Source: Pelomonas sp966111775 (GTDB taxonomy: Bacteria > Pseudomonadota > Gammaproteobacteria > Burkholderiales > Burkholderiaceae_C). Taken from it: a DNA stretch of 9,244 bases. Positions 1 through 6,577 of the stretch are shown piece by piece. Both the position numbers and the translations under genes were made by a program. The stretch covers positions 1-9,244 of the forward strand of contig CBHWBD010000210.1 in the NCBI GenBank assembly GCA_966111775.1, given 5' to 3'. How positions within the stretch are numbered: position 1 is the stretch's first letter; every line of letters starts with the position of its first letter. The notes below the pieces were generated by a model. The model was given only the letters and a program-made list of their open reading frames with translations, had not been told where the DNA came from and ran no database searches.

Positions 1-36
1 CCCCCAGGCGCTCGGGCGCGGCGTGATGGCCCCCTA

Positions 37-50
37 CCCCCCCCCCCCCC
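37..50. repeat. Poly-C homopolymer run (C14)
   Basis: Fourteen consecutive C residues are followed directly by GGGCCC, and a second C7 run lies at about 85-91. The run is in the non-coding leader before the DUF899 gene. I see no gene in 1-102. It could be a slippage-prone tract affecting expression of the downstream gene, but at the edge of an assembled piece it could equally be a sequencing or assembly artefact. Confidence 0.8.
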
Positions 51-102
51 GGGCCCGTGGTGCAGCCGCTGCATTGCCTTCCCACCCCCCCGGAGTCTTT
101 CG

Positions 103-864
103 ATGAACGCACCGACACCCCATCCCATCGTCACCCGCGACCGCTGGATCGCCGAGCGCAAGGCCCTGCTGGCCCGCGAGAAGGAGCTGACCCAGCAGCA
201 GGACCGCATCGCCGCCGAGCGCCGCGCCCTGCCCTGGGTCAAGCTGGACGACGCGGCCTATGTCTTCGACACGCCCCTAGGCCCACGCAAGCTGAGCGAG
301 CTCTTCCAGGGCCGGCGCCAGTTGCTGGTGCAGCACTTCATGTTCGGGCCCGGCTGGGAGCAGGGCTGCAAGAGCTGCTCCTTCATGGCCGACCACCTCG
401 ACAGCATGGCGCCCCACCTGGCCCAGCGCGACATCACGCTGCTGGCCATCTCAAGCGCACCGCTGGCCCAGCTCGAGGCCTTCAAGCGCCGCATGGGCTG
501 GCAGTTCGCCTGGGCCTCGTCGAACGGCAACGACTTCAACCGCGACTTCCACGTCAGCTTCACACCAGCGGACCGCGTCGACGGCGAGGTCTTCTACAAC
601 TTCCACATGACGCCCTTCCCGCAGGACGAGGCGCCCGGCATCAGCATCTTCTGCAAGGACGAGGCCGGCCAGGTCTTCCATACCTACTCGACCTTCGGCC
701 GCGGCGTGGAAGTGATGATGGGGACCTACAACCTCATCGACCTGACGCCCAAGGGCCGCGACGAGGCGGGCCTGAGCTACACCATGGAGTGGGTGCGTCA
801 CCACGACCGCTACGAATCGCCTGCACCCGCGCCCGCAGCCTGCTGCGGTGGCGCCAAGGTCTGA
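103..864 (+). CDS. DUF899 family thioredoxin-like protein
   Basis: The 253-residue product is a typical full-length member of the DUF899 family, a group of thioredoxin-fold-like proteins without an established reaction. The N-terminal 45 residues are charged and helical (WIAERKALLAREKELT). The core starts with a strand and an HFMFGPGWEQGCKSCSF block, in which Cys89-Lys-Ser-Cys92 has the spacing of a redox CxxC. It continues with the family-typical FNRDFHVSF and FYNFHMTPFP segments and a C-terminal TYNLIDLTPKGRDE block. There is no signal peptide or membrane helix, so it should be cytoplasmic. The tail ends in a Cys247-Cys248 pair. The ATG at 103 has a GGAG Shine-Dalgarno sequence at 92-95; the same-strand open frame from 57 belongs to another reading frame. 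A membrane protein gene begins 5 nt downstream, so the two are probably co-transcribed. A redox role is inferred from the fold only. Confidence 0.9.
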   Translation: MNAPTPHPIVTRDRWIAERKALLAREKELTQQQDRIAAERRALPWVKLDDAAYVFDTPLGPRKLSELFQGRRQLLVQHFMFGPGWEQGCKSCSFMADHLDSMAPHLAQRDITLLAISSAPLAQLEAFKRRMGWQFAWASSNGNDFNRDFHVSFTPADRVDGEVFYNFHMTPFPQDEAPGISIFCKDEAGQVFHTYSTFGRGVEVMMGTYNLIDLTPKGRDEAGLSYTMEWVRHHDRYESPAPAPAACCGGAKV

Positions 865-869
865 GCATC

Positions 870-1430
870 ATGAGCGGCGTCTGGCCTTGGCTCGTGCTGG
901 CAGGTGCCGGCGCCCTGCACGGGCTGAATCCCGCGACCGGCTGGGGTTTGGCCGCCTGCTCGAGGGACGCGCGCCGTGCCCTGTTGCCCATCGCCCTCGG
1001 GCATGCGGCCGCCGTCGGCGGTGTGGCGGCCCTGGTCGCACTCGGCGTATCGACCAGCGCGACGCCACTGCAATGGGCTTGCGGCGGCTTGCTGCTTGCG
1101 GCCCTGTTGATGAAGCGCAGGGAGGCCGGCCTTGCGCTGTGGTCCTGTCTGCTGGCCAGCGCCCACGGCAGCGGCATGATGCTGGTGCCGGCTCTGGTGC
1201 CACTGTGCCTGAGCGCCTCGCCGGCGCGCGAGATCACGGCCTCAGGTTCGCTGTGGATGGCGCTGGCAGCCGTGGCCGTGCACATGGCGGCCATGATGGC
1301 CGTGACGTCGGCCCTGGCTATCGCAGGGAGAAGGGGGATTTCTATACTGACCGCCCTTGCCCAACGCCTGCGCGGCGCCCGCCATGACCCCAGCTCCCGC
1401 TCCCACGTCGACGCCCGCGCCTGGCGATGA
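870..1430 (+). CDS. Small polytopic membrane protein with HGLNPAxGW motif
   Basis: The 186-residue product has about four or five hydrophobic segments (roughly residues 5-30, 38-60, 66-81, 88-115 and 127-152) and no soluble domain. Conserved-looking features are the HGLNPATGW motif at 17-25 and histidines inside or beside the helices at positions 17, 45, 99 and 138. This recalls small His-bearing membrane proteins such as the NicO/RcnA and cytochrome-biogenesis-like groups, but I cannot assign it to a named family. Intramembrane His residues suggest metal or heme handling, which is inference. It starts 5 nt after the DUF899 stop, so linkage to that gene is likely. After residue 152 the hydrophobicity ends and a basic, Ser/Arg-rich tail follows. 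The last 47 nt overlap the start of cysE in another frame, so the tail may be degenerate or truncated. Confidence 0.72.
   Translation: MSGVWPWLVLAGAGALHGLNPATGWGLAACSRDARRALLPIALGHAAAVGGVAALVALGVSTSATPLQWACGGLLLAALLMKRREAGLALWSCLLASAHGSGMMLVPALVPLCLSASPAREITASGSLWMALAAVAVHMAAMMAVTSALAIAGRRGISILTALAQRLRGARHDPSSRSHVDARAWR
1343..1348 (+). promoter_or_regulatory. Possible -10 element for cysE
   Basis: TATACT matches the sigma70 -10 consensus at five of six positions and stands out in GC-rich DNA, 35 nt before the cysE ATG. No good -35 hexamer is seen about 17 nt upstream. It lies inside the end of the membrane-protein gene, so it would give cysE its own promoter. The evidence is weak. Confidence 0.3.
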
Positions 1431-2310
1431 ACTGCAGTCCGTCGTCGAGGCCCTGCGTGGCGCGCGGCGCCAGTGGCGCGACACCCACCGCCGCGGCGGC
1501 GACGGCCGCGAGCTGCCGTCGCGTGAGCTGCTGGCGGGCATGGTGCAGTGCCTGTCGGGCGCCCTGTTCCCCATGCGCCTGGGCCCCCCGACGCTGCAGC
1601 CCGAGAACGAGGACTTCTACGTCGGCCACACCATCGGCACCGCCATGGCGACGCTGCGCCAGCAGGCCGCGCTGGAGCTGCGCCACGAGGCCCGACAGCG
1701 CGGCGAAGACCTGCCCACGCTGGAAGCCGGCGCTGACCTGGCCAGCCGCTTCCTGCGCACCCTGCCCGCCGTGCGCGTGCTGCTGGACAGCGACGTGCTC
1801 GCCGCCTACCAGGGCGACCCGGCCGCGCGCAGCGTCGACGAGGTGCTGCTCTGCTACCCCGGCGTGCGGGCGCTCATCAGCCATCGCATCGCCCACGAGC
1901 TCTACAAGCTCGGCCTGCCGCTGATCTCGCGCGTCGTCGCCGAGCTGGCCCACGCGGACACCGGCATCGACATCCACCCCGGCGCCACCATAGGCAGCGG
2001 CTGCTTCATCGACCACGGCACCGGCGTTGTCATCGGCGAGACGGCCATCCTGGGTGAGCGGGTGCGCATCTACCAGAACGTCACGCTGGGCGCCAAGAGC
2101 TTCCCCACCGACGGCGACGGCAACCTCGTCAAGGGCCAGCCACGCCACCCAATAGTCGAGGACGAGGCTGTCATCTACGCCGGCGCCACCGTGCTGGGCC
2201 GCGTCACCATCGGCCGCGGCGCCGTCATCGGCGGCAATGTCTGGCTGACGCGCAGCGTCGCCCCGGGCAGCCTGGTCACGCAGGCCGATTCGCTGGCTGG
2301 CACAACCTGA
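1384..2310 (+). CDS. cysE: Serine O-acetyltransferase (EpsC/CysE type)
   Basis: The 308-residue cytoplasmic enzyme transfers acetyl from acetyl-CoA to L-serine, giving O-acetylserine, the first step of cysteine synthesis. An alpha-helical N-terminal domain (about 15-185) is followed by a left-handed beta-helix of hexapeptide repeats (about 193-300). The GIDIHPGATIG segment (His198) and the DHGTGVVIGE segment (Asp210-His211) correspond to the catalytic His/Asp region of E. coli CysE. The insert with KSFPTDGDGNLVKGQPRHP is typical of the longer EpsC-type enzymes. The C terminus ends in Gly-Thr-Thr, without the terminal Ile that lets E. coli CysE dock into CysK, so cysteine synthase complex formation looks unlikely in that mode. 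The ATG at 1384 is preferred; a TTG at 1357 would add nine residues. The start overlaps the preceding membrane gene by 47 nt, and a possible promoter lies within that gene. Confidence 0.95.
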   Translation: MTPAPAPTSTPAPGDELQSVVEALRGARRQWRDTHRRGGDGRELPSRELLAGMVQCLSGALFPMRLGPPTLQPENEDFYVGHTIGTAMATLRQQAALELRHEARQRGEDLPTLEAGADLASRFLRTLPAVRVLLDSDVLAAYQGDPAARSVDEVLLCYPGVRALISHRIAHELYKLGLPLISRVVAELAHADTGIDIHPGATIGSGCFIDHGTGVVIGETAILGERVRIYQNVTLGAKSFPTDGDGNLVKGQPRHPIVEDEAVIYAGATVLGRVTIGRGAVIGGNVWLTRSVAPGSLVTQADSLAGTT

Positions 2311-2346
2311 AACAGCCGACGCGTCCTGACGCGCTAAGGTGGGGTT

Positions 2347-2736
2347 ATGAGCGATGAACAAGCCATCCGCGACCTCGTCGCAACCTGGATGAATGCCACG
2401 AGCGATGGCGACGTGCAGACGGTGCTGGGCCTGATGACCGAAGACGCCGTCTTCCTGACGCCGGGCCGAGCGCCCATGACCAAAACGGATTTCTCCAAGG
2501 CCGCCGAGGCCCAGTCGCGTGGCAAGGCGCCGAAGTTTGAAGGCCACAGCGAGGTGCTGGAAGTGCAGGTCATGGGCGACTGGGCCTATATGCGCAGCCG
2601 CCTCAGCGTCACGGTCACGCCGCAGGACGGATCGCTGCCCACGCGCCGTGAAGGCCATACGCTGACCGTGCTGCGCAAGGAAGACGGCCGCTGGAAGCTG
2701 GCCCGCGACGCCAATCTGCTGGCGCCCGTGACCTAG
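2347..2736 (+). CDS. SnoaL/NTF2-like (DUF4440-type) protein
   Basis: This small 129-residue cytoplasmic protein has the cone-shaped NTF2-like fold signature. An N-terminal helix (EQAIRDLVATWMNATSDGD) leads into MTEDAVFLTPGRAPM, and the second half consists of beta strands ending in WKLARDANLLAPV. It resembles the SgcJ/EcaC and DUF4440 group, in which most members have no known substrate, so no reaction is assigned. The start at 2347 is supported by a strong AAGGTGG Shine-Dalgarno sequence at 2336-2342. It begins 36 nt after cysE and may be read through from it. Its TAG stop lies in a CTAG palindrome that also gives the stop of the convergent antiporter gene. Confidence 0.85.
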   Translation: MSDEQAIRDLVATWMNATSDGDVQTVLGLMTEDAVFLTPGRAPMTKTDFSKAAEAQSRGKAPKFEGHSEVLEVQVMGDWAYMRSRLSVTVTPQDGSLPTRREGHTLTVLRKEDGRWKLARDANLLAPVT

Positions 2737-3959
2737 CGCTCGCCCTGGTCGAGGCCGAGGCGACGCGCCAGCGGCGCCAGCGTCGGCCCCTGGATCAGCA
2801 GCGACAGCAGCACGACGACGAAGGCCACGTCGAAGAAGCGCCAGCCGTCCTTCAACCCGGCCAGCACCGGGTAGGTCGCCAGCACGATGGGCACGGCGCC
2901 GCGCAGGCCTGACCAGGCCACGAAGCATTGCGAGCGCCAGCCAAAGCCCAACGGCGCCAGGCACAGCATGACGGCCAGTGGCCGCGCCAGCAGCATCAGC
3001 CCCGCGGCGATCCCCAGGGCCGGCCCGGCGATGCGCAAGACCTCGTGCGGCGTGACCAGCAGACCCAGCAGCAGGAACAGCACCGCCTGGGCCAGCCAGG
3101 TGTAGCCGTTCAGGCCCGGCAGGCTCAGCTCGGCGACGCGGCCCGCGCGATGGCGCATCAGCAGGCCGGCAAGATAGACGGCCAGGAAGCCCGAGCCGCC
3201 ACCGCGATTGGTCGCGGAGAAGATCAGCACGCCGAAGGCCGCCATCAGCAGGGCCGACAGGCCGTCGTGGTCGTCGGCGATGGGCAGCCGGCTCACCCAC
3301 CAGGCGCCCAGCAGGCCGCCGCCCACGCCAACCAGCAGCCCCAGGCCGAGCTGCTCGCCCAGCATGGGCAGCAGATCCTTGAGGCTGGACACATGCGCCT
3401 CGCCGGCCTGGGTCCAGGGCGCCAGCCAGGCGATCAGGCCCAGGGTCAGCACCATGGCCATGGGGTCGTTCATGGCCGACTCGACCTCGATGGTGGACGC
3501 CAGGCGCGGTTCCAGCTTCAGCCGGCTGGCGCTGAACTGCGCGAACACGGCGGCCGCATCGGTCGACGACACGGCTGCACCGAGCAACAGCCCTTCCACC
3601 CACGGCATGCCCAGCACCTGGTTGGCGATGCCGGCGACGACGACCGCGGTGATCACCACGCCCAGTGTGGCCAACAGGCCGGCGGGGAGCATGCCGCGCT
3701 TCACCTCGTCCCAGCGCGTACGCAGGCCGCCGTCGAAGAGGATGAGAGCCAGCGCGAGGTTGCCGACCGCGACGGCCATCTTGTGATCGTCGAAGGGCAC
3801 GCCCAGCGGCCCGTCCACGCCGGCCAGCATGCCGACGGCCATGAAAACGAGCAGATGGCTCAGGCCGAAGCGGTGCGTGTAGAGCGCACCGGCAACGGCG
3901 ACGAGCACCAGCAGGGCGACGGCGGCCACCAGCAGTTCGGAGCCGCCGCCGTGGGGCAT
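2733..3959 (-). CDS. CPA1-family cation (K+ or Na+)/H+ antiporter, NhaP2/CvrA-like, membrane domain only
   Basis: The 408-residue inner-membrane protein has about 12 hydrophobic segments and the fold of monovalent cation/proton antiporters. Diagnostic features are LFDGGLRT (75-81), the unwound-helix segment SSTDAAAVF (131-139), ESAMNDPMAM with the ion-site Asn164-Asp165 (160-169), and GLRGAVPIVLA near 351-361. These place it with the potassium/proton antiporters NhaP2/CvrA. E. coli NhaP2 is about 170 residues longer because of cytosolic TrkA_C and CorC-like regulatory domains; here the protein stops right after the membrane domain, so nucleotide or ligand control through that tail is absent. 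The ion (K+ or Na+) is not decided by sequence. The gene starts 3 nt after the mscS-family stop, with only a weak GC-rich ribosome site, suggesting translational coupling in an osmotic or pH stress operon. Its stop overlaps that of the convergent SnoaL-like gene. Confidence 0.92.
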   Translation of the reverse strand: MPHGGGSELLVAAVALLVLVAVAGALYTHRFGLSHLLVFMAVGMLAGVDGPLGVPFDDHKMAVAVGNLALALILFDGGLRTRWDEVKRGMLPAGLLATLGVVITAVVVAGIANQVLGMPWVEGLLLGAAVSSTDAAAVFAQFSASRLKLEPRLASTIEVESAMNDPMAMVLTLGLIAWLAPWTQAGEAHVSSLKDLLPMLGEQLGLGLLVGVGGGLLGAWWVSRLPIADDHDGLSALLMAAFGVLIFSATNRGGGSGFLAVYLAGLLMRHRAGRVAELSLPGLNGYTWLAQAVLFLLLGLLVTPHEVLRIAGPALGIAAGLMLLARPLAVMLCLAPLGFGWRSQCFVAWSGLRGAVPIVLATYPVLAGLKDGWRFFDVAFVVVLLSLLIQGPTLAPLARRLGLDQGER

Positions 3960-3962
3960 GGA

Positions 3963-5117
3963 TCAGCCGCCCGCCGGCTGCGGCGTGACGCCGTCGGCGA
4001 TCACCTGTGGCCCGCGCGGCGTGGGCACGGTCTTGCCGGCCGGTGGATTGGGCGCGCCCATGACGTTGACCGTCGGCGTCGCCGGTGTCGCGAAGTGCAG
4101 GCCGCGTTCGTGGAAGGCCCGCATCAGCGCCAGGTTCAGGGCCTGCTGGCGGTCCATGTAGACGTCGTAGTTGGCGTCCTTGACGCGGTAGACGACCTCG
4201 AAGTTCAACGAGTTCTCGCCGAAGCCCCTGAAGTGGGCGCGGACGTACTCGAGCTGCGGGTCCGCCTCGATGAGTTCGCGCAGCAGCGGTGGCACCGAGG
4301 CCACCTCGTCGGCCGTCGCGTCGCTGGTGATGCCGAAGGCGAACAGCACGCGGCGCGTCTGCAGGCGCTTGAAGTTGGCCACCGTGCGCTTGAGCAGCTC
4401 GGCGTTGGACATGACGATCTGCTCGCCGCCCAGGCTGCGGATGCGCGTCGTCTTCAGGCCTACGCGCTCGACGGTGCCGGTCACGTCGCCGACGGTGATG
4501 GAGTCGCCGACCTCGAAGGGCTTGTCCACCGCGATGGCCAGCGACGCGAACAGGTCGCCGAGGATGTTCTGCACGGCCAGGGCCAGCGCGATGCCGCCGA
4601 TGCCCAGAGACGCGACAAAGGCCGTGATGTTGACGCCCAGGTTGGACAGCACGGCCAGCACCACCATGACCCACAGCGCGCCCTTCAGCCCCCAGCTCAG
4701 CAGCGTGGCCGAGGCCGACAGCGTGGAGCCGCCGCCGTGACGCTGCTGCTGGGCGGCCAGCACCTGCGCCACGGCCTGCTGGACCCACAGGCCCATCTGC
4801 AGCACGACGACGGCGAACCACAGCTGGGACACGCGGTCATGCCAGCGGTCGTCCAGCGGCAGCATGTTCAGGCCCACCAACAGGCCGACAATCCAGATCA
4901 GCGCGCCGTTGGTGCGCTCCAGCACGCTGACGAGGCCGTCGTCCAGGGTCGTGCTCGTGCGCGCCGACAACGCGCGCAGGCGCTGCACCAGCAGGCGCAG
5001 ACCGCCCTTGATGACGATGATGGTCAACAGGCCCGCCAGAACGGCGGGCAGCACTTCGGTCCACCCGACGTCGGGCCAGGCGGCTTCGACGCGGGCGAGG
5101 GCATCGTTCCAGGTCAT
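3963..5117 (-). CDS. MscS-family small-conductance mechanosensitive ion channel
   Basis: The 384-residue channel has three or four N-terminal hydrophobic segments (about 18-45, 70-88, 96-122 and 140-160). A pore helix follows, with the Gly/Ala-rich pattern ITAFVASLGIGGIALALAVQ (164-183). The cytosolic MscS beta domain begins with NILGDLFASLAIAVDKPFEVGD and VGDVTGTVERVGLKTTRIRS, both strong family motifs. The C-terminal alpha/beta domain runs to about 350, and the last 25 residues are a Pro/Gly-rich tail. Such channels open on membrane tension and release solutes on hypo-osmotic shock. The start at 5117 is chosen because GGAGG ends 5 nt before it; an in-frame ATG at 5129 overlaps that ribosome site and is less likely. 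It is the first gene of a two-gene operon with the K+/H+-type antiporter. Confidence 0.94.
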   Translation of the reverse strand: MTWNDALARVEAAWPDVGWTEVLPAVLAGLLTIIVIKGGLRLLVQRLRALSARTSTTLDDGLVSVLERTNGALIWIVGLLVGLNMLPLDDRWHDRVSQLWFAVVVLQMGLWVQQAVAQVLAAQQQRHGGGSTLSASATLLSWGLKGALWVMVVLAVLSNLGVNITAFVASLGIGGIALALAVQNILGDLFASLAIAVDKPFEVGDSITVGDVTGTVERVGLKTTRIRSLGGEQIVMSNAELLKRTVANFKRLQTRRVLFAFGITSDATADEVASVPPLLRELIEADPQLEYVRAHFRGFGENSLNFEVVYRVKDANYDVYMDRQQALNLALMRAFHERGLHFATPATPTVNVMGAPNPPAGKTVPTPRGPQVIADGVTPQPAGG

Positions 5118-5122
5118 GGTGA

Positions 5123-5127
5123 CCTCC
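5123..5127 (-). promoter_or_regulatory. Ribosome binding site deciding the mscS-family start
   Basis: On the minus strand, GGAGG lies 5 nt before the ATG at 5117. It overlaps the alternative upstream ATG at 5127-5129, which therefore cannot use it. This sets the protein at 384 residues. Confidence 0.75.
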
Positions 5128-5172
5128 ATTCAATCGAACTCCCCAGACCCTAAGCGCCGACCGCCCGTCGGT

Positions 5173-5242
5173 CTGTCAGCCAGCGGCAGCGGGGGCTGTG
5201 GGCCTCGGCTGACAGGGCCGCGCGATGAGGCGTCGGCTGACA
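5173..5242. repeat. Three copies of GGCTGACA in a divergent intergenic region
   Basis: The intergenic region 5118-5297 lies between the leftward MscS gene and the rightward DUF2789 gene. CTGTCAGCC at 5173-5181 is a perfect 9-bp inverted match to GGCTGACAG at 5207-5215. TCGGCTGACA occurs at 5205-5214 and again at 5233-5242. Each copy contains CTGACA, a near match to a -35 hexamer, facing left in the first copy and right in the other two. A weak CATAAG -10-like sequence lies at 5262-5267, 19 nt after the last copy. The repeats could be regulator sites, -35 elements or a hairpin; the sequence does not decide. Confidence 0.45.
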
Positions 5243-5297
5243 CCGCCCCGCACGGCGCCCGCATAAGGTCAGGGCAGACGACGTGAAAGGACACGCC

Positions 5298-5570
5298 ATG
5301 GACACCACCACCCACCACCCGCTGGAGTCTCTGTTCTGCCAGCTGGGCCTGCCCGACTCGCGCGCCGAGATCGCGCAGTTCATCCGCCGCCACCGGCCGC
5401 TGCCGCAGACGCTGAATCTGTCGGAGGCGCCGTTCTGGAACGCCAGCCAGGTCGCCTTCCTGCGCGAGGAATGGCATGCCGACGACGGTGACTGGGCGAT
5501 CCAGATCGACCAGCTCAATGCGCTGCTGAGAGAGCACCCCGATCCGGAAGAACTGCCTCAGGCGGAATGA
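5298..5570 (+). CDS. DUF2789 family small protein
   Basis: The 90-residue acidic cytoplasmic protein matches DUF2789, a family of short, uncharacterised proteobacterial proteins. The recognisable parts are the N-terminal LESLFCQLGLPDSRAEI, the central SEAPFWNASQVAFLREEW (42-59) and a final helix, WAIQIDQLNALLREH. There is no membrane segment and no metal motif; the single Cys is at position 14. The ATG at 5298 has an AAAGG ribosome site at 5286-5290; an in-frame GTG at 5283 would add five residues and is less likely. The stop is separated by one nucleotide from the esterase start, so the two genes are probably translationally coupled. No function can be given. Confidence 0.85.
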   Translation: MDTTTHHPLESLFCQLGLPDSRAEIAQFIRRHRPLPQTLNLSEAPFWNASQVAFLREEWHADDGDWAIQIDQLNALLREHPDPEELPQAE

Positions 5571-5571
5571 C

Positions 5572-6522
5572 ATGAAGCAGCCATCCTGGGCTGCGCTGCT
5601 GAACCGCAACGCTGCCCTGATCCGCAGCGCGACGCGACCGCTGCGCGAGCGCCATCGCCCGCCCTCCGGGGGTGGCAGCTGGTTGATGGGCCTGGTGATG
5701 GCGCCGGACGGCCCGCGCCGCTACTACCTGTTCCGCCCGGCCGGCGTGCGCTTCGGCGAGCGCCTGCCGATGCTGGTCATGCTGCACGGCTGCCATCAGG
5801 ACGCCAGGAGCTTTGCCGACAGCACGCGCATGAACGCGGTCGCCACGCGCGAGCGCTTCCTGGTGCTCTACCCCGAGCAGCCGCGGCTGTGCAATGCCCA
5901 GGGCTGCTGGAACTGGTTCGAGACCCAGTCGGGCCGCGCATTCGGCGAAGCGGCCTGGATCATGAAGGCAGTCGACCAGGCCTGTGTGCTGTTTCAGGCC
6001 GACCGTGAGCGCATCGCCGTGGCCGGGCTGTCGGCAGGCGCCAGCATGGCGGCCCTGCTGGCCACGCGCTACCCGCAGCGCTTCAAGGCCCTGGTCATGC
6101 ATTCGGGCGTGCCGCCTGGGACGGCGTCATCCTCCGTCTCGGCCATCGGCGCCATGCAGGGCCGGCGCGCGCCCATGCCCACCTCCGCGGCGCATGACTG
6201 GCCGCCGCTGATGGTCATCCACGGCGATGCCGATCGCGTCGTGTCGGCACGCAATGCCGGCTCGGCCGCGCTGATGTGGTCGGAGGCGGCGGGCGCCCAT
6301 GCCGAGCCGGCGCAGGAGCAGCGCCGCGGCAAGCGCTACCCGATGCGAGTCACGCAATTCAAGCGGGCACGCGACGTCGTGGCCACGCTGGTGGAGGTGG
6401 ACCACCTCGGCCACGCCTGGAGCGGCGGCGCGGCGCGCCAACGCTTCAGCGATGCCAACGGGCCGGATGCGTCGAGGATGGTCTGGCGCTTCGTCGCACG
6501 CCAGTTCGACAGCCGGCGCTGA
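5572..6522 (+). CDS. PHB-depolymerase-family esterase (alpha/beta hydrolase)
   Basis: The 316-residue protein is an alpha/beta hydrolase of the esterase PHB depolymerase family. The oxyanion region is MLHGCHQDA (70-78), the lipase box is G152-L-S154-A-G156 with Ser154 as nucleophile, and Asp221 in GDADRVV and His281 in DHLGHAWSGG complete a likely triad. The CWNWFE segment (112-117) is also typical. Family members hydrolyse poly- or oligo-hydroxybutyrate or related short esters. The N terminus is basic (RPLRERHRP) and shows no secretion signal, which favours an intracellular enzyme, so a role in storage-polymer turnover or general ester cleavage is inferred. No separate lipoprotein or substrate-binding domain is present. 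It starts 1 nt after the DUF2789 stop. The polymer specificity cannot be told from sequence. Confidence 0.9.
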   Translation: MKQPSWAALLNRNAALIRSATRPLRERHRPPSGGGSWLMGLVMAPDGPRRYYLFRPAGVRFGERLPMLVMLHGCHQDARSFADSTRMNAVATRERFLVLYPEQPRLCNAQGCWNWFETQSGRAFGEAAWIMKAVDQACVLFQADRERIAVAGLSAGASMAALLATRYPQRFKALVMHSGVPPGTASSSVSAIGAMQGRRAPMPTSAAHDWPPLMVIHGDADRVVSARNAGSAALMWSEAAGAHAEPAQEQRRGKRYPMRVTQFKRARDVVATLVEVDHLGHAWSGGAARQRFSDANGPDASRMVWRFVARQFDSRR

Positions 6523-6541
6523 AGCGATCGCACTGCCCCGC

Positions 6542-6575
6542 TTGCAATTCATCTTATATTTCCATAATAATGGAA
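6542..6575 (+). promoter_or_regulatory. arsR promoter with overlapping inverted-repeat operator
   Basis: This AT-rich stretch in GC-rich DNA holds TTGCAA (6542-6547, 4 of 6 to -35), an 18-nt gap and AATAAT (6566-6571, 5 of 6 to -10). A perfect inverted repeat TTCCAT-AATA-ATGGAA spans 6560-6575 and covers the -10. A second possible -10, TATATT, is at 6555-6560. An ArsR dimer bound to the repeat would block polymerase, giving autorepression released by arsenite. The arrangement is seen directly; the function is inferred. Confidence 0.65.
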
Positions 6576-6577
6576 TC

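Noticed and set aside
57..869. Extension of the small membrane protein to a GTG at 57
   Set aside because: The extra 271 residues would overlap the DUF899 gene in another frame and read as Pro/Arg-rich noise; the ATG at 870 begins a normal hydrophobic N terminus.
1342..4821. A very long minus-strand open frame (over 1100 codons)
   Set aside because: It runs antisense to cysE and crosses the antiporter and MscS genes in another frame. Its translation is Arg/Ala/Gly-rich with no domain, which is the usual effect of GC-rich codon bias.
5117..5129. ATG at 5129 as start of the MscS-family gene
   Set aside because: It overlaps the GGAGG ribosome site that serves the ATG at 5117.
2928..5153. A long plus-strand open frame (741 codons) opposite the antiporter and MscS genes
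   Set aside because: The product is Gln/His/Arg/Ala-rich low-complexity sequence, antisense to two well-recognised membrane proteins.
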